64,000 nucleotides of DNA from Acidimicrobiia bacterium (GCA_011523635.1 WTGI01000043.1:1-64000); one strand, 5' to 3'; shown: positions 49,950 through 59,794, counted from the stretch's first letter. Numbers and translations are program-made. The notes: a model not told the origin generated them from the sequence alone.

Positions 49950-51332
49950 ATGGCTCGGGACTTCGTTCGTGCTTTCAACGAGAACATCGGCGTGAACACC
50001 TCGGGTCGGCTCCAGGTCGAGGACGTGGACGCCACCGAGCTCGCCGAGAGGTTCGGAACGCCCCTCTACGTCATCTCGGAGAACCAGATTCATGCCAACG
50101 TCAAGAAGTGGCACGATGCGTTCGCGTCGGGATACCCCCGGTCCGAGATCCTCTTCGCCACCAAGGCCAACAACAACCTCAGCGTGAGGCGCATCTTCAC
50201 CCTGGCCGGAGCCGGCGGAGACGCGTTCGGTCCGGGTGAGCTGTACCTGACGCTGCTAGCCGGTACCGATCCCGATCAAGTCGTTCTCAACGGATTCAAC
50301 AAGCGGGATGAGGAGATCCGGATGGCCATCGAGGCCGGCGTCGCCATCCACCTCGATGCACCCGACGAACTCGATGACGTGATCCGGGTGGCTCGCGATC
50401 TCGGGATGAGAGCGCGCATCGGGATGCGGACGAGGTTGTTGTTGCACGACCTCGACGATATGGAGGCGGACTGGCCGCCCGGGATCAAGATCGGACCCGG
50501 CGTTCGCGAGATCAACAAGTTCGGGATCGCCCTCGACGATCTAGAGACGGTGTGCGAGCGCGCCCTCCGCGCCCCCGAAGTCGAGCTGGTCGGGCTCCAT
50601 CACCACGTCGGTCGCTGGGCGCCCGACCTGAGGGTCCACGAGGCGGTCGTGAAGGACCAGATGGAGGCCGCCGGAGTGCTCAGGGACCGGTTCGGATGGG
50701 TACCCGAATACTTCGACTTCGGCGGCGGCTTCGCGTGGGGAAGGCCGGAAGGTCACGGGCCCATGGGATTCGACCGCGGCTCTCCGACCGCAGAGGAGTT
50801 CGCCGCGGTGATGACGGCGCTCTTCCGCGAGGGGCTCGACGCCCACGGACTCGGTGAGCCCCGGCTGATGATCGAGCCCGGACGCGGGATCTCGTCCGAC
50901 ATCGGCATCCTCCTGTCCCGGGTCGGCATGAGGAAATCGTTCTCCGACGTGGGCCAGACCTGGATCGGACTCGACGCGAGCGAGAACCACCTGCTCAACA
51001 TCCTGTCGGGCGGTTTCTACTACCACCCGGTCGTGACGGACCGGGTCAACGAGACCCCCACCGAGACGGTCAACCTGGGAGATCCGCTGTGCTGGTTCGG
51101 CAACCTCGCCCTCAACGTCCAGCTTCCACACGTGGAGCGCGGCGACGTCGTGGCGTTCCTGGACACCGGCGCCTACTGCGAGAGCAAGAGCCTGCAGTTC
51201 AACTCGATGCCCCGTCCGGCAACCGTGCTGGTCTCGGGTTCGAAGACCGAACTCATCACCGAGCGGGAGGTGCTCCAGGACGTCACGAGGCGCTTCCGCC
51301 TGCCTGCCCGGCTGATGCCCGGGCCGACCTAG
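49950..51332 (+). CDS. PLP-dependent decarboxylase, LysA-like
   Basis: 460 residues; the ATG at 49950 follows GAGAGGAGGAGAGG. Alanine-racemase-type barrel with the PLP Lys in LFATKANNNL (near residue 75), Gly-rich GGGFAWG, EPGRGISSD, and a C-terminal beta domain with DTGAYCESKSLQFNSMPRPATVLV carrying the Cys/Asp pair of diaminopimelate decarboxylases. HHHVGRWAPDLRVHEAVVKD replaces the usual HIGSQ-type run, so the substrate may differ from diaminopimelate. Fold-type III decarboxylases of this group also act on arginine, ornithine and lysine. Confidence 0.85.
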   Translation: MARDFVRAFNENIGVNTSGRLQVEDVDATELAERFGTPLYVISENQIHANVKKWHDAFASGYPRSEILFATKANNNLSVRRIFTLAGAGGDAFGPGELYLTLLAGTDPDQVVLNGFNKRDEEIRMAIEAGVAIHLDAPDELDDVIRVARDLGMRARIGMRTRLLLHDLDDMEADWPPGIKIGPGVREINKFGIALDDLETVCERALRAPEVELVGLHHHVGRWAPDLRVHEAVVKDQMEAAGVLRDRFGWVPEYFDFGGGFAWGRPEGHGPMGFDRGSPTAEEFAAVMTALFREGLDAHGLGEPRLMIEPGRGISSDIGILLSRVGMRKSFSDVGQTWIGLDASENHLLNILSGGFYYHPVVTDRVNETPTETVNLGDPLCWFGNLALNVQLPHVERGDVVAFLDTGAYCESKSLQFNSMPRPATVLVSGSKTELITEREVLQDVTRRFRLPARLMPGPT

Positions 51333-51401
51333 CCCGCCGATGGCATTGCCGAGCCGAGCACGGCCTGACAACCGCCCATCATGCGATGAAAGAGAGAGCC
51401 C

Positions 51402-52949
51402 ATGACCACCAATGGCCCACGCTCCGAGTTGGTTCTCCACTGGCCCGGTAGTCCGCCGTCCTTCAACCCGTTCTCCAACCTGTCGATGCCGAGCTGGTTC
51501 CCCATCTGGTTCATCTTCGACCAGCTCGTCAACCTCGACGGAGAAGCTCGGGTCGGTCCCCAGCTCGCGGAGAGCTGGGACGTTTCGGCCGACGGGCGCC
51601 GGTACACCTTTCACCTTCGCCGTGGCGTGACCTGGCACGACGGCGCACCCTTCAGCGCCGAGGACGTCGCCTTCACGTACACGATGCTCGTCGACCCCAG
51701 ATCGACGAGCAGGTACCAGTCGCTGGCGCTTCCGATCAAGGGCGCCGAGGCGTACGCCGCGGGCGACGCGGCGACGGTCGAGGGCATCAGCGTGCTAGAC
51801 GACTACACAGTCGTGATGGAACTGGCCGAACCGCACTTCGGTTTCCTCGCCACGATGGCTTTCCCGATCGTCCCGAAGCACCTCCTCGAGAACGTGGCCA
51901 CGGGCGAGCGGGTCGAGGACACCGAATGGTCGCTCCGGTCACCCGTCGGAACCGGGCCCTTCCGGATCTCCTCCTACGAGCCCGGGGGAGACGCCGTTTT
52001 CGTCGCCAACGAGGCGTACTGGGGCGGGAGTCCGAAGCTCGACGGCCTGGTGCTTCGCAGGCTCGACGACGATGCCGCTCTCGTGGCGTTCGCCGCCGGG
52101 GACATCGACGTCATGTTCATCGACGCGCTCGATGCCGACCGGGTGAGAGAGCGTCCGGGCGCCAGAGTCGAGGCGTTCCGGACCTGCGAATGGCGCACGA
52201 TCATCTTCAACCACAGCCATCCGGCGCTGGGCGACCGGAGGGTGCGCGAAGCGGTCGTCCGCGCCCTCGACCGCGAGGCCATCGTCCGCGACGTTTACAA
52301 GGGAATGGGCGAGGTGATCGGCTCGCCGCTCATCATGCCCGAGTGGGCGGTGAACCACCGCCTCGACTCGCAATACCCGTACGACCCCGAAGGCGCAAGG
52401 GCGCTGCTCGCCGAGGCCGGGTTCGCCGAGGGTTTCAGGGTCGATCTGGTCACGGGCCCGGGCGCCATCCCGGCCCGTCACAATGCTCCGTTCCTGGGAG
52501 AGGTCCAGCGTTACCTCGCCGACATCGGCATAGACCTCGTGCTCAACATCAAGCCGATCGTGGAGTACGTCTACGACTACGAGAACTCCCGCTTCGACGT
52601 GTACACCTGCTGCGGTGCTTCCGGTCCCGACCCGGACTTCACCGCGATCTACTTTCACTCTTCGTCGATGCCGCCGAAGGGCTCCAACGGCGCTCGCTAT
52701 GTCAGCGCGGAAGCCGACGAGCTGCTGCTACGCGGCCGCGCGACCGCCGATCCCGAGGAGCGAGCCGCCGTGTATCACCGCTACGCCGAGGTGCTGACCC
52801 ACGACCTGCCGTGGGCGGCGCTGTGGCACGAGAACCGGGTCCTGGCCCTGGCCGAGGGCGTCGGCGGAGACTTCACCGAGTTGGGCATGTCTTGGCTGCC
52901 CGGGACGATTCCGGGATCGTGGCAATGGACCAAGAACGGGGCCGGCTAG
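51402..52949 (+). CDS. Family 5 (peptide/nickel type) binding protein without a signal peptide
   Basis: 515 residues beginning MTTNGPRSELVLHWPGSPPSFNPFSNLS. The fold is the extracellular solute-binding family 5: PQLAESWDVSADGRRYTFHLRRGVTWHDGAPFSAEDVAFTYTML, VPKHLLENVATG, VGTGPFRI, VREAVVRALDREAIVRDVYKGMG and ALLAEAGF. The N-terminus reaches the mature domain at once, with no hydrophobic segment and no lipobox, and the upstream bases hold no alternative start that adds one. No permease or ATPase of this type is near. It could be an intracellular binder, or have lost its export signal. Its 3' end overlaps the convergent gene by four bases. Confidence 0.8.
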   Translation: MTTNGPRSELVLHWPGSPPSFNPFSNLSMPSWFPIWFIFDQLVNLDGEARVGPQLAESWDVSADGRRYTFHLRRGVTWHDGAPFSAEDVAFTYTMLVDPRSTSRYQSLALPIKGAEAYAAGDAATVEGISVLDDYTVVMELAEPHFGFLATMAFPIVPKHLLENVATGERVEDTEWSLRSPVGTGPFRISSYEPGGDAVFVANEAYWGGSPKLDGLVLRRLDDDAALVAFAAGDIDVMFIDALDADRVRERPGARVEAFRTCEWRTIIFNHSHPALGDRRVREAVVRALDREAIVRDVYKGMGEVIGSPLIMPEWAVNHRLDSQYPYDPEGARALLAEAGFAEGFRVDLVTGPGAIPARHNAPFLGEVQRYLADIGIDLVLNIKPIVEYVYDYENSRFDVYTCCGASGPDPDFTAIYFHSSSMPPKGSNGARYVSAEADELLLRGRATADPEERAAVYHRYAEVLTHDLPWAALWHENRVLALAEGVGGDFTELGMSWLPGTIPGSWQWTKNGAG

Positions 52950-54493
52950 CGAGCCCCGTCGTTCCGATCGGCCAGGATCGCCGCCGCGCAGTTGTAGCCG
53001 GGCGCCCCGGTCACCTCGCCGCCGGGATGCGTACCGGCGCCGCATAGGTACAGCCCGGCGACCGGGCTCCGCCATCCACCGGAGCCCGGGAACGGTCGTC
53101 CGGTGAAGAACTGGCCGGGGAGATGGTCACCGTGATGGATGTCCCCGTCCGGCATGCCCAGCCTCTGTTCCAGGTCGGCCGGCGTGAAGAGGACGTAGTC
53201 GACGAGCGCCCTGCGGAAGTTGGGCACGTACTCGGTGATCCGGTCGATCAGGTCTTCCGCGACGGGGGTGCGGAGCTCGTCCCACGTTCCGTTCTCGGGA
53301 ACCGGTGGTGCGTACAGGACGAGGGCCGATACCGCGTGACCCCCCGGTGGCGCGCTGGCCGGGTCGAGCGCGGTGTGCGTCCCCAGCTGGATGACGGGGT
53401 CCCTCGCCGGACGGCCGGCGGCACAGTCCTCCCAGGCCGAGATGTAGTGGTCGATCGACCGGGTGATCCGCATGTACGACCCCGCCGCCGGGTCGTGGTC
53501 GGGACCCAGATAGCGTGAGAGGTCCATCGGTTCCCGAAGGGCCGCGTGCAGCTTGAGGTAGCCGATCGTGCTCGAGATCCCCTCCACCCTGCCGAGAAAC
53601 GACGGGTCCAGTACCCCGGGATCGACGAGCCGCGTATAGGTCGCCCGCGGGCTCAGGTTGGACACGACGATGCCGGCATCGAGACGGCTCCCGTCCCCCA
53701 GCTCCACCCCGGCCGCTCCCCGATCGCCCACCAGGATCCGTTTCACTGAGGCATCGGTGGTGATCTCCGCCCCAGCCCCGGCTGCCGCCTCGGCCATCGC
53801 GGAGGCGAGGGCGCCCATGCCGCCGACCGGAAGCCCGGCCCAATCCGGCTCCAGCGGAACCGAGGCCCAAGCGATTTCGAGCGGTGATCCGGGCTGTCGC
53901 GGGTCGGCAGGCGCCGCTATGTAGGCACCCTGGACGGCCTCGTCGGCAAAGTGATCACGCACGAGCGACGCCATGTCCGCCGTCCGAAGGGTGTCGTACA
54001 GGTCGGGATCGCCCAGCAGGGCGGACCGAGCACGCAGCTCCGACTCGGATGGAGGTTCACGCAACACGAACGGCTCGTAGAGCGCACCCGCCCGCTCCCA
54101 CAATGCCGACCAGTCCGTCAGACGGGCCGACGACCCCGCGGCGAAGGACTCGAGATCGGCGGCGGTGCGGCCCAGGTCACTCCACTGTTTGAGAGCGCGG
54201 CCGTCGGGATAGAGCCGCAGCACGGTCGGCTCCGGCATGCGGATGGTGACACGTCCGGCGAGCCCCATGTCCCGGATCACCGGTCGTTGCAGGCCCCACA
54301 GCCGGAACGCGCACGTGGAAAAGCGAAACCCGTCAATGAGTTCTTCGGTGGCTACAGCACCGCCCACGAGGCTGCGCGCTTCGAGGACCTGCACCCGGAG
54401 TCCGGCACGCGCCAGGTAGAACGCCGCCACCAACCCGTTGTGCCCGGCCCCCACGATGACGACATCGGCGCCGGTCCTCGTCGAGCCCCTCAC
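52946..54493 (-). CDS. FAD-dependent oxidoreductase, phytoene-desaturase/PYROXD2-like
   Basis: 515 residues. Dinucleotide-binding VVIVGAGHNGLVAAFYLARAGLRVQVLEAR at the N-terminus, VGGMGALASAMAEAA in the middle and the closing FAD motif GLYLCGAGTHPGGEVTGAPGYNCAAAIL. The layout is that of the phytoene desaturase/PYROXD2 group, which oxidise varied lipophilic substrates. It is 5 bp downstream of the tandem hydrolase gene, so all three minus-strand genes may be one operon. Confidence 0.88.
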   Translation of the reverse strand: MRGSTRTGADVVIVGAGHNGLVAAFYLARAGLRVQVLEARSLVGGAVATEELIDGFRFSTCAFRLWGLQRPVIRDMGLAGRVTIRMPEPTVLRLYPDGRALKQWSDLGRTAADLESFAAGSSARLTDWSALWERAGALYEPFVLREPPSESELRARSALLGDPDLYDTLRTADMASLVRDHFADEAVQGAYIAAPADPRQPGSPLEIAWASVPLEPDWAGLPVGGMGALASAMAEAAAGAGAEITTDASVKRILVGDRGAAGVELGDGSRLDAGIVVSNLSPRATYTRLVDPGVLDPSFLGRVEGISSTIGYLKLHAALREPMDLSRYLGPDHDPAAGSYMRITRSIDHYISAWEDCAAGRPARDPVIQLGTHTALDPASAPPGGHAVSALVLYAPPVPENGTWDELRTPVAEDLIDRITEYVPNFRRALVDYVLFTPADLEQRLGMPDGDIHHGDHLPGQFFTGRPFPGSGGWRSPVAGLYLCGAGTHPGGEVTGAPGYNCAAAILADRNDGAR

Positions 54494-54498
54494 GGGCT

Positions 54499-55953
54499 TC
54501 AGCCCACGATCGGCCAGGTCGTGAAGCTCCCCGGTCCCACTTCGTTCTCGAAGCCGGAAGCGGCTGCATCGATCTGGCGATACGCCTCCGCCGCGTCGAA
54601 GCGCGTGAAGCGGCCCCGGTCGTAGACGGCTTCCCCGTCGATGATGACCGTGTCGACCGTGCGGGATTGCCGGTAGAACACCAGGCTGTCGACGGGATCC
54701 TGGAATCTGGGGTGCGATTCGGGCCGATCCAGGGAGTGGATCACGATGTCGGCGCGCTTACCGACTTCGAGCGACCCGATCTCGTCCGCCATGCCAACGG
54801 CCGCTGCGCCGTGCAGTGTTGCCATCTCGAGGATCGTCTCCCCCGTGAAGACCGGCATCTCGTTCCGGACCTCGCGGAACCCGACCGCGGCGAGATACAT
54901 CTGCCGCCCCACGTCGCGCCGTGCGCTCACTCCGTCGGACCCGAGCCCGACCGTCAGACCGGCGCGCACCATTTCCGGGAAACGGCCCATCCGCAGGGCT
55001 CCCATACCCCGGCGCACCGAGGCCGTGGGACAGTGGACGACGTGAGTGCCGGACTCGATCGTGAGCTCCAGTTCACGCTCGTCGAGGTGGATCATGTGCA
55101 CGAGCGTGAGCCCCGGCCCGAGGATTCCGAGGTCGGCTAGGTGTTCGAGGGGTCGCTTTCCGTGCTCGTCGAGCGAGGCACTGACCTCCTCGGGTCCCCA
55201 GGACTGATGCATGATCATGGGCACCCGGTGCTCGCTTGCCAATTCCCTGGCGCGGACGAGCAGCTCGTCGGTGTTCCGCCCGCTGCCGAACATGTTGACG
55301 ACGCCCCTCACCCGTCGCTCGCTGTGGAAGGGGTGATCCTCGATCTGGCGCCGCAGTCGTTCGAACGCCTCATCGGTGCTCACCCCGAGGATGTCGATCT
55401 CCGACTGCGGCATCGAGCCGAACCGCGGGTCCTGGAGCTCCTCGGCATCGATCTCGAGGTTGCCGTCGATGAGAAAGTGGCCGGGGAAGCCCCGGATACC
55501 GACCATCTCGAGGGCGCGCACCTCGTCCTCCAGCCAGAAGGCGCTCCCGGTATCGGCGAACATCGTCGTGCCGTTGGCGATCATCTCCATTGACGAGATG
55601 AGCGTGCCGAAGTGATCCATCTCGGGTGAGCGGGCATCCCACAGGGCCAGCTCCAGATCGCTCCAGTCGGCGGTGTGTTTGGGTGCGAACCCGCGGATCA
55701 ACTCCTGGCTGTTGACGTGAACGTGGGCATCGACGAATCCGGGGTGAACGAGGGCGCCCCGCAGGTCGCGTTCCGCGGCGCCGTCAGGCACCGTCACCTC
55801 GTCGTCCGGCCCGATCGCGACGATCCGGCCGTTGCCGATCGCGATCGAACCGTCCAGCAGGATGCGGCGATCGGGATCCATGGTGATGATGTGACCGTGC
55901 CGCAGCACGGTGTCCACGCCGGTGGCCGGGCGCCCTTCGCCGGCAGCCGTCAT
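54499..55953 (-). CDS. AtzA/TrzN-type amidohydrolase, tandem copy 1
   Basis: 484 residues. DTVLRHGHIITMDPDRRILLDG at the N-terminus, GFVDAHVHVNSQELIRGF (metal His pair), MIMHQSWGPEEVS, LTLVHMIHLDERE, LGSDGVSARRDVGRQ with the metal Asp, and DSLVFYRQSRTVDTVIIDGEAV at the end. It overlaps the next gene, its paralogue, by four bases. This group includes triazine hydrolases and nucleobase deaminases. The usual metal His at the HSHxxE position is His-Gln (MHQSW). Confidence 0.88.
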   Translation of the reverse strand: MTAAGEGRPATGVDTVLRHGHIITMDPDRRILLDGSIAIGNGRIVAIGPDDEVTVPDGAAERDLRGALVHPGFVDAHVHVNSQELIRGFAPKHTADWSDLELALWDARSPEMDHFGTLISSMEMIANGTTMFADTGSAFWLEDEVRALEMVGIRGFPGHFLIDGNLEIDAEELQDPRFGSMPQSEIDILGVSTDEAFERLRRQIEDHPFHSERRVRGVVNMFGSGRNTDELLVRARELASEHRVPMIMHQSWGPEEVSASLDEHGKRPLEHLADLGILGPGLTLVHMIHLDERELELTIESGTHVVHCPTASVRRGMGALRMGRFPEMVRAGLTVGLGSDGVSARRDVGRQMYLAAVGFREVRNEMPVFTGETILEMATLHGAAAVGMADEIGSLEVGKRADIVIHSLDRPESHPRFQDPVDSLVFYRQSRTVDTVIIDGEAVYDRGRFTRFDAAEAYRQIDAAASGFENEVGPGSFTTWPIVG

Positions 55954-57386
55954 GTCACAACGGGCCAGCTCGAGAAGCGACCGGGCCCGACGATGGATTC
56001 GAACTCCGCCGCTAACGCATCCATCGCCTCGTAGGCGTCGGCCGGATCGAAGCGGGTGAACTTACCGTCTTCGAGTACGGCCTCGCCGTCGATGTACACC
56101 GTGTCGACGGTGGCCGACTGCCGGTAGAAGATCAGGTTGTCGACGGGGTCCTGGAACCGCGGGTGAGCTTCGGGCCGGTCCACCGTGTGGATAACGATGT
56201 CGGCGCGCTTGCCGGGCTCGATCGATCCGACCTCGTCGCTCATCCCGAGCGCCGCCGCGCCGTGGATCGTCGCCATCTCGAGGACCGTCTCGCCGGTCAG
56301 CACCGGGATGTCGTCCCGGGTCTCGCGAAACCCGACTGCGGCCAGGTACGCCTGGCGAAGCACATCGCGCTTCCCGCTGTATCCGTCGGAGCCCAGACCT
56401 ACCGGCACGCCGGCGGCGATCATCTCCGGATGTTTTCCCACTCGCAGGGCACCCATGCCTCTGCGCACGGATGCCGCGGGGCAATGCACCACGGCGCACC
56501 CGGATCCGATGATGAGCTCCACCTCTTTCTCGTCGAGGTGAATCATGTGTACCAGGGTGAGGCCGGGTCCGAGCATGCCGAGGTCGGCCAGGTGCTCGAT
56601 CGGCCGCTTTCCATGGACGCGCAGTGACCCCGTGACCTCTTCGGGGCCCCACGACTGGTGCATGATGATCGGAACCCGGTACTCCTCGGCCAGTTCCATG
56701 CATTCGCCGTAGAGCCGATCGGTGATCCTCCCGGAGCCGAACAGGGTGATGGCGCAACGCACCCGCCCCCCGCCGGCGAAAGGGTAGGCCTCGAGTTGCT
56801 CACGCAGCAGCACCAACGCCTCGTCCGTCGGGGTCGAGAGCGCCTCGATCTCCGACGGAGGCATCGAACCGAAGCGGGGATCGGCAAGCTCCTCCTCGTC
56901 CACTGCCAGGTATCCGTCGAGGATCGAATAACCAGGAAGCCCGCGGAGGCCGACCGTCTCCAGGGCCCGGACGGTCTCAGCGAGCCACTTCGAGCCCCCC
57001 GTGTCCGAATAGAGGGTCGTCCCGTTGATCACCATCTCCATGGCATCCAGCAAGGTGCCCAGGTATTCGGACTCGGGTGACCGGACGGGCCAGAGAGCGT
57101 GCTCCACGACCTCCCAGTTGGCAGTGTCCTTGGGAGTGAACCCGCGGATCGCCTCCATTGCGCCGGCATGAGCGTGTGCGTCGATGAGGCCGGGATGGAC
57201 CAGCCCGCCGCGCAGATCCTTCACGAGCGGAGCCGTGTAGGCAGCGGTCACATCCCGGTCCGGCCCCACGGCGACGATCCGGTCTCCGCGAATGGCGATG
57301 GTGCCGTCGGTGAGGATACGTCGCTGCGGGTCGACCGTCAGGATGTGCCCGTGGCGCAGCAGGAGATCGACCTGCTCCGGCTCCAC
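55950..57386 (-). CDS. AtzA/TrzN-type amidohydrolase, tandem copy 2
   Basis: 478 residues, the first of the tandem pair and clearly a paralogue of the gene at 54499-55953 (shared LLRHGHILTVDPQRRILTDGTIAI, IIMHQSWGPEEVTGSLRVHGKRPIEHLADLGMLGPGLTLVHMIHLDE). Differences include HPGLIDAHAHAGAMEAIRGF and LGSDGYSGKRDVLRQ. Retention of two similar copies in overlapping order suggests related but distinct substrates, or a mixed complex. The phosphotriesterase-family gene lies 27 bp upstream of the start. Confidence 0.88.
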   Translation of the reverse strand: MEPEQVDLLLRHGHILTVDPQRRILTDGTIAIRGDRIVAVGPDRDVTAAYTAPLVKDLRGGLVHPGLIDAHAHAGAMEAIRGFTPKDTANWEVVEHALWPVRSPESEYLGTLLDAMEMVINGTTLYSDTGGSKWLAETVRALETVGLRGLPGYSILDGYLAVDEEELADPRFGSMPPSEIEALSTPTDEALVLLREQLEAYPFAGGGRVRCAITLFGSGRITDRLYGECMELAEEYRVPIIMHQSWGPEEVTGSLRVHGKRPIEHLADLGMLGPGLTLVHMIHLDEKEVELIIGSGCAVVHCPAASVRRGMGALRVGKHPEMIAAGVPVGLGSDGYSGKRDVLRQAYLAAVGFRETRDDIPVLTGETVLEMATIHGAAALGMSDEVGSIEPGKRADIVIHTVDRPEAHPRFQDPVDNLIFYRQSATVDTVYIDGEAVLEDGKFTRFDPADAYEAMDALAAEFESIVGPGRFSSWPVVT

Positions 57387-57413
57387 GGCCTCTCCCTCCG
57401 CCCCGCCTGCCGC

Positions 57414-58355
57414 CTACGACCCGACGAGCCAGCGGCGGGGGTTGTCCCGGATGATCTTGTTGATCGTCTCTTCCGTAATGCCCAGCTCGCGCAGCGTCGG
57501 GATGACCGTCTCGGAGATGTACACGAAACCAGGACCGCCGTGGATCTTGAACTGGGGGAACTTGCAGGTGTCGTGGGAGAGCAGGATGTAGTCCTCGTGC
57601 CCCCTGTCGACCAACTCCTTCACGGTGTTCATGATGTGCTCCTCGAAGGTCTTAAGAGCACCGTACTGTCCGCAGTTGTCGAACATGATGAGGGCCCCTC
57701 GGGCGATGAGGCCTTCGAGGAACTCCATGTGGGGATAGGAATCGCAATGGCCGATCGCCACCCGCGATATGTCCACATCCTCTTCCTCGAAGATCGTCAG
57801 GATGTCGGGTGCGACCGGGCCGATGGCGTGGATCGCGCCCAGGGCGAGTCCGGTCTCCTTGTGGGCCCGCGCCGCCGCTCGCAGCACCCTCTCCTCCGCC
57901 GGAGCCACCCAGGTCTTCTCCACACCGATCTCGCCGATCACTCCGGGCTTGATGCCGGTCCCGTCGACACCGTCGGTGATCTCTCCGATGAGCTGGTCGG
58001 CGAGCGATCCGACGGTGCGTCTCTCGATGACATCCTCGGGCCGGTAGTAGTTGCCCCGATACCATCCGCAGCCCATCACGATCTGGACGCCCGTGTTCTC
58101 CGAAAGCGTGCGGAGGCGCTCCGGCGACCGGCCGATGTCCGGTACAGTCAGGTCGACGAGGGTGGTTCCGCCCAGTTCTCCGAAAGCCGCGACCTCGGCC
58201 GTGACGATCCGGTCGTCGTCGAACTGGTCGGGGAAGTCGTAGCGGTACGACGCCTGGCGCAGCTGGCAATAGGGATGCTCATGGGGAAGCACGTAGCCGA
58301 GTTGGTCTGCTGGTATGGGCCCCAGAACGGTCATCACGCTTCCTGGATCCGACAT
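57414..58355 (-). CDS. Phosphotriesterase-family (PTE) metal hydrolase
   Basis: 313 residues. HEH metal motif LGYVLPHEHPYC near the start, Glu in GVIGEIGVEKTW at the bridging-ligand position (Lys in classical PTE), HCDSYPHMEF and LLSHDTCKFP for the other metal residues. Members include lactonases and resiniferatoxin-like hydrolases; a Glu bridge instead of carbamylated Lys is known in part of the family. It is the first gene of the minus-strand run that continues with two AtzA/TrzN-type hydrolases. Confidence 0.87.
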   Translation of the reverse strand: MSDPGSVMTVLGPIPADQLGYVLPHEHPYCQLRQASYRYDFPDQFDDDRIVTAEVAAFGELGGTTLVDLTVPDIGRSPERLRTLSENTGVQIVMGCGWYRGNYYRPEDVIERRTVGSLADQLIGEITDGVDGTGIKPGVIGEIGVEKTWVAPAEERVLRAAARAHKETGLALGAIHAIGPVAPDILTIFEEEDVDISRVAIGHCDSYPHMEFLEGLIARGALIMFDNCGQYGALKTFEEHIMNTVKELVDRGHEDYILLSHDTCKFPQFKIHGGPGFVYISETVIPTLRELGITEETINKIIRDNPRRWLVGS

Positions 58356-58492
58356 GATCCCTCTCCTGCGTTGCTTGCTGACACCGCGACAGTAAACGGG
58401 GCCGGGTCAGCGCGTCAACCGGTCCCGCACGCCGGTACTTCAGGCTCCCGCGGTGGCGTTCTTGGGCAGGAGAACGGCATGGAAGGCCCGCC

Positions 58493-59497
58493 GTGACGCG
58501 CCCGCTAGTCGCGGGCGTCGAAGGTCCCGACACGCCATCTCGCGACTGGTCCATCGAGCGCGACCTGCTCGATGCGGCGGGCGCCGCCCTCGTGACGTCC
58601 ATCTGCGCGAGCGAGGAGGAGGCGGCCGCGGCCTTGCGCGACGCCGACGCCGGGCTCGTCCACACGAGCCCGATCACCGAGGTAATCCTGAACGTCGCCT
58701 CGAGATGCCGCGCCTTGATCCTCGGCGGCGTCGGCCACGAGCACGTGGATCTGGAGCTTGCCGCCGAGCGCGGGATCGCGGTCGCCAACGTGCCGGACTA
58801 CTGCGTCGAGGAGGTGTCGGATCACGCCCTCGCGCTGCTTCTGGCCCTAGCCAGAGGCCTGATCCCCTTGGATGCGAGCAGCCGTCGGGGCGATTGGAAC
58901 CATCTGGGCGGAGGCAGGCTCACACGCATCCGGGGATGCCGGCTCGGTCTCTACGGATTCGGCCGTATTGCTCGCCGGCTCGCGGACAAGGCACGTGGTA
59001 TCGGGCTCGCGGTCATGGCGTTCGACCCATACGTCGACCGCTCAGAGATGGAGGAAGCCTCGGTGACGCCGGCGGAGAGCCTGGCTCAGCTTCTCGGCTC
59101 TTCGGACTTCGTGTCGCTGCACACCCATCAGACGCCGGAGACGGAGAACGTGATCAACGCAGCTTCGATCCGGCTGATGAAACCGGGGGCCCGGCTCATC
59201 AACGTGTCGCGTGGCGCCCTGATCGAGGAGGGGGCACTCTACGAGGCCCTCCGCTCCGGGCACCTCGCGGGGGCGGCCCTCGACGTGATGGCCGTGGAGC
59301 CGTTCGACATAACCAGCCCGCTTCTGCGGCTCGACAACCTGGTCGTCACGCCGCACGCCGCGTGGTACTCGGAGCAGTCCGGCCGCGAGCTGAGCAGAAA
59401 GATGGTGGGCGCAGCGATCCAGGCCCTACGAGGCGAGCTTCCCGACCACACGATCAACGCACAAGCAGAGCCACGCTTCCCATGGCTCGATTCGTAG
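58493..59497 (+). CDS. D-isomer-specific 2-hydroxyacid dehydrogenase family protein
   Basis: 334 residues from the GTG at 58493. NAD-binding loop LYGFGRIARRLADKARGIG, the catalytic Arg in NVSRGALIEEGAL, Glu in AVEPFDI and His in TPHAAWYSE. It reduces a 2-keto acid to the D-2-hydroxy acid or the reverse; the C-terminal pattern is like phosphoglycerate and hydroxypyruvate dehydrogenases. It diverges from the phosphotriesterase-family gene. Past its stop comes a 297-bp gap with an attachment-site copy and no gene. Confidence 0.9.
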   Translation: MTRPLVAGVEGPDTPSRDWSIERDLLDAAGAALVTSICASEEEAAAALRDADAGLVHTSPITEVILNVASRCRALILGGVGHEHVDLELAAERGIAVANVPDYCVEEVSDHALALLLALARGLIPLDASSRRGDWNHLGGGRLTRIRGCRLGLYGFGRIARRLADKARGIGLAVMAFDPYVDRSEMEEASVTPAESLAQLLGSSDFVSLHTHQTPETENVINAASIRLMKPGARLINVSRGALIEEGALYEALRSGHLAGAALDVMAVEPFDITSPLLRLDNLVVTPHAAWYSEQSGRELSRKMVGAAIQALRGELPDHTINAQAEPRFPWLDS

Positions 59498-59665
59498 AGG
59501 TACCGGAGCCGAGCAGCATTACTTCCGGCGGTGGTCTTGCTTCCGATAGCAATTGCCGGGTACAGACCCGCGGGGCGTGAACAGCCATCTCGCACCGCAA
59601 AGATCGACCGGCCAATCACAAAGTAACCTCGTCAGAGGGATTATGGGGATCGGGTGGGGTGTTGC

Positions 59666-59690
59666 GGTGGAGCTGAGGGATTTGAACCCC
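59666..59690 (-). other. Attachment-site copy: 3' end of tRNA-Ala
   Basis: Read on the minus strand, GGGGTTCAAATCCCTCAGCT continues CCACC, the T-arm and 3' acceptor strand of tRNA-Ala(CGC) at 61342-61415 with one base missing. The rest of a tRNA does not precede it. Same orientation and position downstream of the tRNA are those of the far attachment site left by an integrated element. Confidence 0.75.
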
Positions 59691-59794
59691 GAACGCCTTT
59701 CCACTGTGTTTCCCCTGTTAGATAGGGTTTCCGCTCCCCTCGGTGACACTCTCGGTAACACCATTCCCTCCCGGATCGGTCGGACTCCCTCGGC

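Noticed and set aside
50541..51638. A 365-codon minus-strand frame
   Set aside because: Antisense to the PLP decarboxylase gene, whose motifs and ribosome site are clear.
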